This document shows positions 6,778 to 15,981 of a stretch of 21,967 nucleotides of DNA, one piece after another. The notes beneath the pieces are model-generated. The model had not been told where the DNA came from, did no database searches, and saw nothing but the letters and a program-made list of their open reading frames with translations. The position numbers were made by a program, and so were the translations under genes. The stretch is from RGIG4576 sp045656705 (lineage in GTDB: Bacteria > Bacteroidota > Bacteroidia > Bacteroidales > Muribaculaceae): NCBI GenBank assembly GCA_045656705.1, contig JAZORR010000014.1, forward strand, positions 1 through 21,967, read 5' to 3'. Positions within the stretch are counted from its first letter, which is position 1, and the number at the start of each line of letters is the position of its first letter.

Positions 6778-9133
6778 ATAGTTGTATGTGTTTTTGATTG
6801 ATTGTAGTTTTGTCGTTGATAAGTCCTATATATTTATATGTTTCTTGGTAGATATCGTCACACACCGGTATGATGCTCAATGATAATTCTACGCAAGTGT
6901 TTGTGACGGGAGAACGGAAACGAAGTATCGGACACTCAAAATTATGCGAGTGCTCATTAAATTGATTTATAAGAGTCAAAAACTTTGTACGCGATTCTTC
7001 GTCAAATAGTTTCATCATATTGTCATCGTCTATACCATATTTTTCGCTTAAAGTAGTAGGGATGTATTCGTGTTCGGTGTCTAATGTTGAATATTCGAAA
7101 TATCCCAATCCATAAGTTTCGCAAGCGAGTAATATGCTTTCCTTGAATTCCTCAAGTTCTCTGATGTGTTTTGTGTTATCTGTTATATCTTGATATACAC
7201 CTACTATTTTTTCAGAATCATTTTTTTCGTTGATAAATGTATGTAGGTGTATGCTATAGTATTGATACTGTTTTGTTGAAGGAGATAATATGCGTAGAAG
7301 CAGGTACGCACTGCCCACCTTGTGATTTTGTAAGTCTTGGATAGCACTTATAGCCTTATTGCGATCGGCATAGTGAATTAGATCGCACATTTGTGTGAAA
7401 TCCATTGCTTTAAGTGTTCCATTTGCAATAGATATATTCATTTTTTGAGTAGCTGGAGTAAACTCAAAAAAGTAATGTTCGCTTGATTTTGATAGGAAAT
7501 TTAGTTTCTCTTGTAACTCCCCATTGGTAGTGCCTAAAGTTTCCTTTGAATGGATTGGAGACGACGCAATAGCCACGCCTGTTGTGGTGTTATCTTTGCT
7601 ACGAATAGCATTCAATATCACTTCGCAAGATACATATTTCTGTGTCTTGGGAGATAGCTTTTTTGTGCGAATTTTGCAACTTTGCTTCTCTCCGTTGAGT
7701 ATTGATAAGAATTCATCTATGAAATGCGAGCGATATAATGGATGTATGTAGGTCATTGCTTTTTCGTGCGTCACTCCGGTATTTGATGCTATATTTTTTG
7801 CAAACGAATAGAAGTGGTCCTCTTCTCGGTCATAGAAATATATGCTCAATAGATTGTTGTCGGTGATTTGCGACAATGCAACAATAAGTCTATGATTGGT
7901 AAAGTCGCTAATGTGTTTGCTTGTGGCATCTTGAATATATGCTACAAATCCGTTGCTCGCAGGAAGTGGTATTATCGAGATGTCGTAAACATTATTGCGT
8001 GGAAGCATAATGTCGGCAAATTGATTGGATGCATTCTCTTTTCCAATTAGATTGAGCGAAACATTTACAGCTATGCCTTCTTGTAATTTTTCTATTACCT
8101 CGTCATTTAGAATTGATTGCTTGAATAAGGAATTACTTTCCAATTTCTTTTGCGACGAAGGAAACTGTTGCTGGCAAGCTTTATTTGCAAATAATATGTA
8201 TCCATTGCTGTCAAATACAATGGTAGGAGTAGGGTTGGTTTGATAGATATTTTCCAACGCTACAAGGTGCGACGATGATACGCTTATATTTCTACGATTT
8301 TTTCTTTGTGCGAAAAATATTATAAAATAAATCACCAAAAGGCTCACAAATATAATTAAGATTATATATATGTGTGTGCTTGAAATTGGCAACGATAATT
8401 CTTCGTCGTAGGTAAAAAATCGTTGAGAATATATTTTGTCATACATGCCATTGGTTTTGATTACTCTGATAGCATTATTTATGTGTGTGATAATTTCTTG
8501 ATTAAGTGGTGTGTTGAGCATTACAAACCTGATGGCGAGTGGTTGGCAGAATAGCGGTTTCACCGATAGGTTTGAGAGGTTTAACTTATCTATATAAGCA
8601 TAAGCAGCATCGTTACTGCATATCATAGCATCGTATTTACCTGAGGATAGTAGTCGCAGTCCATCGGGTACATTACGAATGAAAATAAATTTGGGTTTTA
8701 CATTTCGTTTTTTTGCAATTTCTATCATTGGCGAATCTTTTACGATGAGCACGTGCCTACCATTCATGTCTTCCCAGGAATTGATATCGGAGTCGAGTCG
8801 TGTCACCACATCGTTATCCACATATCCGTAAGGTTTAGATGCTATAAATCTGTTGTCGGCAGGAAGCGAATCTATCGAGGTCACCAATTCGGTGCTATCT
8901 ATCACTGTGGAATAGAAATTGAAAATTCGTTTGTCGGTTTTTACTATATGGTTGAATTTTAGTTCTTGGTTGATTGCGTTGAAAATATCAATTGTGAATC
9001 CACTTGGTTCTCCTTCTTTATTGATATACTCAAAGGGCGCATAAGCATCATTTATGCGAAAGGTTACAGCTTTCTCGGCATAGCAAAGAATCGAGCTGGC
9101 AAGAATGAGTGTTATAGAAAGAAATTTGTTCAC
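6764..9133 (-). CDS. Membrane sensor: periplasmic solute-binding domain, TM, PAS domains, no kinase
   Basis: The 789-aa protein starts with a signal peptide (1-19, ending near CYA). A periplasmic type-3 solute-binding domain covers about 22-240: VTFRINDAYAPFEYINKEG and PSGFTIDIFNAI are typical, and the end has TNGMYDKIYSQRF. One strong membrane helix spans about 254-275. The cytoplasmic part holds about four PAS-like units, roughly 290-405, 420-525, 550-655 and 660-775; TPTIVFDSNGYILFANKAC (302-320) and VGVYQDITD (644-652) are characteristic. Relatives continue into HisKA and HATPase domains. This one ends about 15 residues after the last PAS, with no phosphoacceptor His box and no ATP-binding boxes. 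The stop overlaps the glycosyltransferase start. It has its own promoter. Ligand and output are unknown. Confidence 0.85.
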   Translation of the reverse strand: MNKFLSITLILASSILCYAEKAVTFRINDAYAPFEYINKEGEPSGFTIDIFNAINQELKFNHIVKTDKRIFNFYSTVIDSTELVTSIDSLPADNRFIASKPYGYVDNDVVTRLDSDINSWEDMNGRHVLIVKDSPMIEIAKKRNVKPKFIFIRNVPDGLRLLSSGKYDAMICSNDAAYAYIDKLNLSNLSVKPLFCQPLAIRFVMLNTPLNQEIITHINNAIRVIKTNGMYDKIYSQRFFTYDEELSLPISSTHIYIILIIFVSLLVIYFIIFFAQRKNRRNISVSSSHLVALENIYQTNPTPTIVFDSNGYILFANKACQQQFPSSQKKLESNSLFKQSILNDEVIEKLQEGIAVNVSLNLIGKENASNQFADIMLPRNNVYDISIIPLPASNGFVAYIQDATSKHISDFTNHRLIVALSQITDNNLLSIYFYDREEDHFYSFAKNIASNTGVTHEKAMTYIHPLYRSHFIDEFLSILNGEKQSCKIRTKKLSPKTQKYVSCEVILNAIRSKDNTTTGVAIASSPIHSKETLGTTNGELQEKLNFLSKSSEHYFFEFTPATQKMNISIANGTLKAMDFTQMCDLIHYADRNKAISAIQDLQNHKVGSAYLLLRILSPSTKQYQYYSIHLHTFINEKNDSEKIVGVYQDITDNTKHIRELEEFKESILLACETYGLGYFEYSTLDTEHEYIPTTLSEKYGIDDDNMMKLFDEESRTKFLTLINQFNEHSHNFECPILRFRSPVTNTCVELSLSIIPVCDDIYQETYKYIGLINDKTTINQKHIQLYGYE

Positions 9134-9184
9134 GATAAAAATCTTAATGTTTATATGGTGTGTATAATTTAATAGTTTCCTTTA

Positions 9185-9216
9185 CAAACTTAATTGATTT
9201 TGCAAAATTACACAAA
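9185..9216 (-). promoter_or_regulatory. Promoter of the sensor-glycosyltransferase operon
   Basis: On the minus strand TTTG (9216-9213) is followed after exactly 20 nt by TAAGTTTG (9192-9185). The leader would be about 50 nt. A second -7 match, TAATTTTG (9210-9203), lies just upstream but has no -33 partner. Confidence 0.7.
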
Positions 9217-9317
9217 TTCAAGCCTCATTTTTTCCTTAGAAAGGATAATTAAACGAAAAAAATCACTTACTAATCGATTTTTATATGCTCTGGGTGCAAT
9301 TAATTCTTAAAAATATG

Positions 9318-9348
9318 TTGTGAGAATGGATATTCCTTGTTAATTTTG
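9318..9348 (+). promoter_or_regulatory. nadE promoter
   Basis: TTG at 9318-9320 is followed after exactly 20 nt by TAATTTTG at 9341-9348. The start codon at 9371 lies about 18 nt after the expected transcription start. It is divergent from the sensor promoter within a 237-bp intergenic region that contains no other gene. Confidence 0.75.
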
Positions 9349-9370
9349 AAACAAAATAATTTATAAAACT

Positions 9371-11275
9371 ATGGGTTTCGATTTTTTGAGAGTAGCCACC
9401 ATTGTTCCTAAGGTGAATGTGGCTGATTGTGAAAATAATGTAAATGAGTTGATTAAAAGTGCTCAATTGCTTTATGCTGAAGGGGCAAAGGTGATACTTT
9501 TCCCAGAATTGAGTGTGACGGGATATTCGTGTGCCGACTTGTTTGCACAATCTGCTCTGCAACGAAAGGCCGTAGATGGTTTGAGTAAGATAAAGGATGC
9601 TACGGCTCAGCTTGATTGTGTGATAGTGGTTGGTGCTCCTCTGAAGTGTGGCTCATTGCTATATGATTGTGCTGTAGTGATATCTAAAGGCGAATATTTG
9701 GGCGTTGTGCCTAAAAAATATCTTTCACCGAGTGAGCGACGAGTGTTTGCTCCAGCCAACGATTTGCAGAAACGAGTGGCGAAAATTGGCACTGATAGTG
9801 TGCTGTGGGGTACCGATTTGGTGTTTATACAAGATGATGTAAAAATTGCCATAGAGTTAGGAGAAGAAATGAATACTCCTGCTCGATATGAGGCAAATAT
9901 AGTGCTTCGTATGGCTGCTTCACCCGAAGAGATGGGAGGTTTCTCAGCTAAGTGGGAGGCTGTAAGACATGCATCACAAAATAATATTTCGGGATATGTA
10001 TACGCATCTGCTGGATATGGAGAGTCTTCTACCGATTATGTGTATGGCGGTAGTTGTTTTATTGCCGAAAATGGAGATATGTTTGATGTGACGTCATTTG
10101 AAAATAATTCAGAAGAGTGGGGATTTATAGCCGATATAGATGTGGAATTAATCAACACTATGCGTGCCATGAATAATGTGTTCTCACAATGTGTTTCAGA
10201 GACCGAACATAATTATTTGGAGGTAGAAATTGAAGGTTTCGATCTTATGACCGATTGCACCAAAACTTTATATCGAGAAGTAAGCAGAAATCCTTTTATG
10301 TCGAAATATGTAAATCCTGTGGACTTGTGTGAAGAGGCTGTGAATATTCAGGTGCAAGGCTTGATGCGTCGACTTCAGTTCACTGGTATCAAGAATGTAG
10401 TAGTGGGTGTTTCGGGTGGACTGGATTCTACTTTGGCATTGCTTGTGTGTCATAAAGCATTCTTGGCTCTTGGGTATGATACGAAGAATATTATAGGTAT
10501 CACTATGCCTGGATTTGGTACGAGTGGTCGCACTTACAACAATGCTCTTGACCTAATGAAGGAATTAGGAATCACTCAAAAAGAAATTTCTATCAAAAAT
10601 GCTGTGCTACAGCACTTTGAAGATATAGGTCACGATGCAAATGTGAAAGATGTGACTTATGAAAATAGTCAAGCTCGTGAACGCACTCAGATATTGATGG
10701 ACTATGCCAATCGTTGCAATGGTTTGGTGCTTGGTACAGGAGATTTGTCGGAACTTGCTCTTGGATGGGCTACCTACAACGGTGATCATATGTCCATGTA
10801 TGGTGTGAATGCCGGTATTCCTAAAACATTGGTGAAGGAATTGACTCGTTACTTCGCACTTAATGAATTTGAGCAAGAAAAGGTAAGTGATATTTTGCTT
10901 GATATTGTGGATACTCCTATTAGTCCCGAACTTACACCTGCCGATGAAAATGGTAATATCAAGCAAAAGACAGAGGACTTGGTGGGACCATACGAATTAC
11001 ATGATTTCTTTATCTATCATGTGATGTACAACGGATTTGCTCCTCGCAAGATTTATTCTCTCGCAAAAGTGGCATTTAATGGTGAGTATGACGATGATAC
11101 TATCAAGAAATGGTTGCGTACTTTCTATCGCCGTTTCTTTATGCAGCAGTTCAAACGCTCTTGTTTGCCCGATGGACCGAAGGTGGTGTGTGTGAGTCTG
11201 TCTCCTCGTGGTGGTTGGGCTATGCCAAGCGATGCTTGTGCAAAATTGTGGCTCGAAGAATGCGATAACCTATAA
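9371..11275 (+). CDS. nadE: NAD+ synthetase, two-domain form with a defective glutaminase domain
   Basis: The 634-aa enzyme makes NAD+ from deamido-NAD+ and ATP in the cytoplasm. The N-terminal half is the nitrilase-type glutaminase domain. The C-terminal half is the synthetase, with the P-loop SGGLDS near residue 350, GFGTSGRT, YENSQARERTQ and TGDLSELALGWATYNGDHMSMYG intact. In the glutaminase domain Glu46 (FPELSVTGYS) and Lys115 (VPKKYL) are present, but the catalytic Cys expected in ICEDLW is Gly164 (codon gga at 9860-9862) in IELGEEMNTP. The usual YxEFYExR stretch after the Lys is also changed. The protein should therefore use free ammonia or an external glutaminase. The frame is open and the synthetase half well kept, so it is not a pseudogene. 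It has its own promoter. Confidence 0.93.
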   Translation: MGFDFLRVATIVPKVNVADCENNVNELIKSAQLLYAEGAKVILFPELSVTGYSCADLFAQSALQRKAVDGLSKIKDATAQLDCVIVVGAPLKCGSLLYDCAVVISKGEYLGVVPKKYLSPSERRVFAPANDLQKRVAKIGTDSVLWGTDLVFIQDDVKIAIELGEEMNTPARYEANIVLRMAASPEEMGGFSAKWEAVRHASQNNISGYVYASAGYGESSTDYVYGGSCFIAENGDMFDVTSFENNSEEWGFIADIDVELINTMRAMNNVFSQCVSETEHNYLEVEIEGFDLMTDCTKTLYREVSRNPFMSKYVNPVDLCEEAVNIQVQGLMRRLQFTGIKNVVVGVSGGLDSTLALLVCHKAFLALGYDTKNIIGITMPGFGTSGRTYNNALDLMKELGITQKEISIKNAVLQHFEDIGHDANVKDVTYENSQARERTQILMDYANRCNGLVLGTGDLSELALGWATYNGDHMSMYGVNAGIPKTLVKELTRYFALNEFEQEKVSDILLDIVDTPISPELTPADENGNIKQKTEDLVGPYELHDFFIYHVMYNGFAPRKIYSLAKVAFNGEYDDDTIKKWLRTFYRRFFMQQFKRSCLPDGPKVVCVSLSPRGGWAMPSDACAKLWLEECDNL

Positions 11276-11299
11276 AGGGAACTTCTATTAATTTCCCTT
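11275..11299 (+). terminator. Hairpin just after nadE
   Basis: aagggaa (11275-11281) pairs with ttccctt (11293-11299), starting in the nadE stop codon. Only a weak A/T stretch follows, so this is a poor intrinsic terminator by itself. It may work with the larger hairpin at 11324-11363. Confidence 0.45.
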
Positions 11300-11323
11300 A
11301 AATACATTAAAGCAAAGACTTAG

Positions 11324-11363
11324 AGTATCAATTCCCTTGCAATTTTGTTGGGGAATTGATACT
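11324..11363 (+). repeat. 13-bp perfect inverted repeat overlapping the tamB promoter
   Basis: agtatcaattccc (11324-11336) and gggaattgatact (11351-11363) are perfect complements separated by 14 nt. The -33 TTG lies in the loop and the right arm fills most of the spacer before the -7 box. It may be the nadE terminator, an operator for the next promoter, or both. The sequence after it (ttatgttta) is only moderately T-rich. Confidence 0.7.
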
Positions 11364-11378
11364 TTATGTTTACCTTTG
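11348..11378 (+). promoter_or_regulatory. Promoter of the tamB-like gene cluster
   Basis: TTG at 11348-11350 is followed after exactly 20 nt by TACCTTTG at 11371-11378, a full match. Transcription should begin near 11382-11385, only a few bases before the ATG at 11389, giving a nearly leaderless mRNA. Confidence 0.75.
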
Positions 11379-11388
11379 TAGTGTATTT

Positions 11389-14300
11389 ATGAAATCTCTT
11401 TTTAATAATATATATATTGTTTTTCGTACTCTGATTCTCATAGCACTTGTGGGGATTGGGGCTATTTTTGTATCGGTATATTTGTTGCTGCTTTTCCCTC
11501 AGTTTCAAAATGGAATGCGAGATGTGGCAGAAAAGGAGTTGACAAAACTGCTCAATGCCGAAGTAGATATAGCAAAAGTGAATTTCGAGCCATTCACCAA
11601 GGTGGTGCTTGACGATGTAACTATTCACGACAAAGATGGCAACAAATTGCTTTTTGTAGATAAACTTGGTGCTGGCGTAAGTGTGTATAATCTTGTGGTA
11701 AATCGCCGTATGGTATTTACTTATGCCGAGGTTGTAGGGCTTGATGCTCGTATCTCAAAACCAACTAAAGATGGTCCTCTTAATGCCCAATTCCTTTTGG
11801 ATATTCTTTTCCCGAAGAACACCAACAAACCTCCTACAAAGTTTGATTTGTCGATTTATAATGTGGTGTTCAGAAAGAGTCGCCTATCCTACGATGTGCT
11901 CGATGAAGATGTAAAAAACGGAAAATTTGACAAAAATCACATCGAAATCAACGACTTAAAGGCCGATATTGCTTTACCTCGAGTGAAAAACGATGATTTC
12001 ATAGTCAAGGTAAAGCGTTTGTCATTTGCCGAGCGAAGTGGCTTAAATCTTAAACGCTTAACGCTGGATTTGCGTTTGAACAATCAAGAGGTAGGAGTGG
12101 AAAATTTTAGAGTGGAATTGCCTAATTCTTGCTTTAAAATGAAAGATTTTGTCTTGCATATCAATGGCTTGAAAACTATTGGATCTCAAATCAAGAATAT
12201 AGATTTAGATGTGAACACTTCAGAGTCGTATGTGGCCTTGAAGGATTTAGCGTGTTTTGTGCCAGCATTTGCCAACCTTCAGAATGTGGTGAATGTAGAT
12301 GTGGTGGCAAATGGCTCATTGCAGAATCTGAATGTTTCGTCGCTGAACCTATCTACTCAAAAAGGCAACACAGCCATAAAAATGAAGGGCGAACTGAATC
12401 AGTTGCTAAATAAGGATTCAATTAGCGTAGACCTGTCAAATATCTATGTGCATGTTGAGGGTAGGGAGGCTGTAGATGTACTGTCGAGTATGACCAATTT
12501 GAAACCCGATGTGCGTCAAATGCTTTTGACATGTGGCAGTGTTACCGTAAACGGGAAATTACATGGCACTATAAATGCAGCCAATTACAATGGTTTGCTC
12601 AAAACATCTAAAGGTGATTTGAAGTTGAATGGTCTATTTGTAAACAAGCGAAATGGTGCAGGATTTAAGGGCAAGGTAACCACAGAAAATATAAATTTGG
12701 GTGGATTGCTTGGTAAAACCGAACTTCTTGGCGAAACTGCTTTCGACTTGGAAGTAAATGGCGAAAAATATGGTAGAAATTATCGTGTTGAGGCTGTGGG
12801 TAATGTACCATTCATAGACTTGAAGGGGTATAGATATAATGATATCACAGCCGATGTGTTGGTGACTCCGTCAGAATACGATGGTCATCTCTCGATAAAA
12901 GATGAAAATGTGAAATTGGCAGTTGGAGGCCATGTGTCATTGAAAGGTAAAGACTCAAGTATCGACCTAAATGTGAAAATGGATAGTTGTAACTTGGCTA
13001 ATATCAATTTGTGGCATAAGTATCCAAATCACATGCTATCGTTCAATATAGATGCTAAAGCCTATGGCAATCAAGTAGAAAACCTAAACGGTAACTTGGT
13101 TATTGAAGGTTTGAGCTATGTCGATGACGAAGGTAATGGTGTGAATCTGCCTCACTTCGAGGTCAATGCCGATAACACTAAGCAACCTTACGAGGTGCAT
13201 ATAGCATCTGATGTGATTGGGGGTAATCTTATTGGTAATTACAAAATCAATCAAATCGTGCCTACTATCAAGCGAGTGATAGCACAAGCTATGCCTTCAC
13301 TTTTTGATGGTAATACTCGTATCGCCGATACCGACGCATTTGCCAACGACTTTGAATGTAATATCGCGGTGAAGCCAAGTGAATACACCAATTCTATACT
13401 CACATTCTTCAAACTGCCGGTAACTCTTCCTCATCCATCTGTGATGAATATCAATGCTTATGTGAATGAGAGTGATGAACGCTTTGGTGTGAATGTGAAT
13501 GTACCATATTTGGCTCAAAAAAATAAACTGATAAAGAATAGTTCGGTTTATTTGGGCTCGGATTCTATTGGCGATGGCTTAGCCTTGAGTGTAAAATCTT
13601 CTATTCCATTGAAAAAAGACATAATGCACTTGAATGTAGAAGGTCATGGCGTGAAAGACATCTTCAATTCTCATGTAGCTTGGGTTGTGCCTCATCAAAA
13701 CGATTTCCACGGCGATTTGGATTTTGCTGTGAAACTTTTGCGTTCTCACGAAAGCGACAAACTGATGACCACTATCGATGTGAATCCTACCACTTTGGTG
13801 TTCAATGATACTGCATGGTATGTGCAAGATTCTCGTATCGGGGTATATAACAATTCGGTGCGTGTGAACAACTTCAAGGTTGTGAGCGATAAGCAATTTG
13901 TGAAAATTAATGGTCGCACATCGAGCGAGGCTGAAGATAAACTTTTGGTGGAATTGAAGGATATCAACCTCGACTATGTTTTTGAAATATTGCAAATCAA
14001 TAATGTTACTTTCGGTGGTAGTGCCACAGGTAAGATTTTTGCATCTCAATTATTATCAAAGTCACCAAAACTTGAAACTGAAGTGTTCAATGTCGACGGA
14101 ATGACCTACAATGGCTCGCTGCTTGGTGATGCCGATATCAAGAGTTTCTGGGACAACGATGATAAGTTTGTGGCTATTCAAGCCCATATTGAGCAACCAA
14201 ATGGTTATGCGAGCGATGTGGATGGCGAAATATATGTCACAAAAGACTCTCTGCGCTTTGATTTCAATGCCGAAAAACTAAATGTAGGTTTTATGAAACC

Positions 14301-15981
14301 ATTTATGGCTGCCATCACAAGCGACCTCGAGGGTGTAGCCTCTGGATATGCTCAACTTTACGGAAAGTTTAGCACTATCAACCTCAAGGGAAAAATCTTT
14401 GCCGAAGACCTTAAAGTGAAAGTGGATTTCACTAATGTATATTATTGGGCATCAGATACTATTTACATCGAGCCTGGTATTATCAAGTTCGACGATGTGG
14501 AAATTAAAGATAGGCATGGCAACACTGCTATGTTATCGGGAAGTGTGATTCACGATAGTTTCCGCGATGCGTTATTTGATTTCTCGGTGACCGATGCCAA
14601 GAACTTCTTATGCTATGATGTGCCTACTCGTATGGAAAATAATTGGTATGGTACAATCTATGGCAATGGTTCGGCTTTCTTGAAGGGTGGACCGGGTATA
14701 GTAGACATCACTGTGAATATGGAAACTGCTCCGAAAAGTGTGTTCTATCTCGAACTCTCCGACGAAGAAACTGCCCTCGAATATGACTTCTTGACATTCA
14801 CCGATGTGAAACGCGAACAAGAAGAGAAACAGAAGGAAATCGAACGCACCGATGAGGAGCGTATGCTCATCTATTACGATAATCTTCGCAATAAGACTGA
14901 GGTTAAGTCGTCTGGCGATCGTGTGGTGATAAAGATTAATGCAGGCGTCACTCCTGTGGGCCAACTTGTGCTTGTGATGGACCCTGAAGCTGGAGATAAA
15001 GTTAAGGCTACGGGTAAGGGTGACCTTACTATGGTATATGATACCGCTGCCGAAGAACCTTTGACTGTATCGGGTACCTACAACATTGAAAAGGGTACTT
15101 ACAATTTCACTTTGCAAGATATCATTGTGAAAGAATTCTTGATCGACGATAATAGTACCATCACATTCGAAGGCGACCCTCTCAAAGTCATTACTGTAGA
15201 CATCGATGCTGTGTATCGATTGAATGCCAATCTGTTAGATCTTGACGAATCGTTTGGTTCTGACAAGTCGTTCAACAACACTACTGTGCCTGTGAGAGCA
15301 ATGATGAATATCAGTGGTAACCTTGCCAATCCCGATATTAAGTTCCGACTTGAATATCCTACACTCACAGGTGAAGCTGCCGATAAGGTGAATAGTATTA
15401 TTGGCACCGACGATATGCTCAACCGACAAATTATTTACCTGTTGGCGATGAACCGATTCTACACGCCAGAGTATATGGGTGGCTCAAATAAGAACAACGA
15501 ACTTGCTTCGGTGGCTTCGTCTACCATTTCGTCGCAATTGTCTAACATACTCGGACAAATCAGCGACAAGTGGCGTATTGCTCCAAACTTTAAGAGCGAT
15601 AAGGGCGATTTCTCCGATGTGGAAGTGAACTTAGCTTTATCAAGTCAGTTGTTAAATAACAGGCTCATTATTAATGGTAATTTTGGATACCGTGATAAGT
15701 TGGAAAACAACAACACTTCCAATTTTATTGGCGATTTTGACATAGAGTGGTTGATTAGTCGCACGGGTAATATGCGATTTAAGACTTTCGGTTATAGTCA
15801 TTTCAACGACCAAAATTACTATGTGAAAAATTCAAGAACTACTCAAGGCGTAGGTCTTGAATTGGAATACGATTTTGACACTCCTTTCCTTTTCTTCAAG
15901 AACAGAAAGAATAAGGCAGTGAAGAACGATACGATTAATTCAGCGGCACAACCGATTGATTCAGTGAAAATAGAAAAATGA
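11389..15981 (+). CDS. tamB: TamB-like translocation/assembly module protein (DUF490)
   Basis: The 1530-aa envelope protein is anchored in the inner membrane by one N-terminal helix (about 14-36). A long, repetitive beta-rich periplasmic region follows, as expected for AsmA/TamB-like bridges that support outer-membrane protein insertion or lipid transfer. The start fits the family (AEKELTKLLNAEVDIAKVNF). A charged segment near 1140-1160 (EEKQKEIERTDEERM) precedes the TamB C-terminal domain (about 1160-1500) with GTYNIEKGTYNF, FEGDPLKVITVDIDAVYRL, ISGNLANPDIKFRLEYP and NRQIIYLLAMNRF. I chose the ATG at 11389. A TTG 33 nt upstream is in frame but lies before the predicted transcript start and would translate the promoter. 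The gene overlaps the next by 4 nt. Confidence 0.9.
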   Translation: MKSLFNNIYIVFRTLILIALVGIGAIFVSVYLLLLFPQFQNGMRDVAEKELTKLLNAEVDIAKVNFEPFTKVVLDDVTIHDKDGNKLLFVDKLGAGVSVYNLVVNRRMVFTYAEVVGLDARISKPTKDGPLNAQFLLDILFPKNTNKPPTKFDLSIYNVVFRKSRLSYDVLDEDVKNGKFDKNHIEINDLKADIALPRVKNDDFIVKVKRLSFAERSGLNLKRLTLDLRLNNQEVGVENFRVELPNSCFKMKDFVLHINGLKTIGSQIKNIDLDVNTSESYVALKDLACFVPAFANLQNVVNVDVVANGSLQNLNVSSLNLSTQKGNTAIKMKGELNQLLNKDSISVDLSNIYVHVEGREAVDVLSSMTNLKPDVRQMLLTCGSVTVNGKLHGTINAANYNGLLKTSKGDLKLNGLFVNKRNGAGFKGKVTTENINLGGLLGKTELLGETAFDLEVNGEKYGRNYRVEAVGNVPFIDLKGYRYNDITADVLVTPSEYDGHLSIKDENVKLAVGGHVSLKGKDSSIDLNVKMDSCNLANINLWHKYPNHMLSFNIDAKAYGNQVENLNGNLVIEGLSYVDDEGNGVNLPHFEVNADNTKQPYEVHIASDVIGGNLIGNYKINQIVPTIKRVIAQAMPSLFDGNTRIADTDAFANDFECNIAVKPSEYTNSILTFFKLPVTLPHPSVMNINAYVNESDERFGVNVNVPYLAQKNKLIKNSSVYLGSDSIGDGLALSVKSSIPLKKDIMHLNVEGHGVKDIFNSHVAWVVPHQNDFHGDLDFAVKLLRSHESDKLMTTIDVNPTTLVFNDTAWYVQDSRIGVYNNSVRVNNFKVVSDKQFVKINGRTSSEAEDKLLVELKDINLDYVFEILQINNVTFGGSATGKIFASQLLSKSPKLETEVFNVDGMTYNGSLLGDADIKSFWDNDDKFVAIQAHIEQPNGYASDVDGEIYVTKDSLRFDFNAEKLNVGFMKPFMAAITSDLEGVASGYAQLYGKFSTINLKGKIFAEDLKVKVDFTNVYYWASDTIYIEPGIIKFDDVEIKDRHGNTAMLSGSVIHDSFRDALFDFSVTDAKNFLCYDVPTRMENNWYGTIYGNGSAFLKGGPGIVDITVNMETAPKSVFYLELSDEETALEYDFLTFTDVKREQEEKQKEIERTDEERMLIYYDNLRNKTEVKSSGDRVVIKINAGVTPVGQLVLVMDPEAGDKVKATGKGDLTMVYDTAAEEPLTVSGTYNIEKGTYNFTLQDIIVKEFLIDDNSTITFEGDPLKVITVDIDAVYRLNANLLDLDESFGSDKSFNNTTVPVRAMMNISGNLANPDIKFRLEYPTLTGEAADKVNSIIGTDDMLNRQIIYLLAMNRFYTPEYMGGSNKNNELASVASSTISSQLSNILGQISDKWRIAPNFKSDKGDFSDVEVNLALSSQLLNNRLIINGNFGYRDKLENNNTSNFIGDFDIEWLISRTGNMRFKTFGYSHFNDQNYYVKNSRTTQGVGLELEYDFDTPFLFFKNRKNKAVKNDTINSAAQPIDSVKIEK

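Noticed and set aside
9371..11275. nadE as a pseudogene because of the lost cysteine
   Set aside because: The frame is intact at normal length, the synthetase motifs are complete and a consensus promoter is present.
13579..15117. Several 70-170-codon minus-strand frames opposite the TamB-like gene
   Set aside because: They are shadows of a long, clearly coding gene and resemble no protein.
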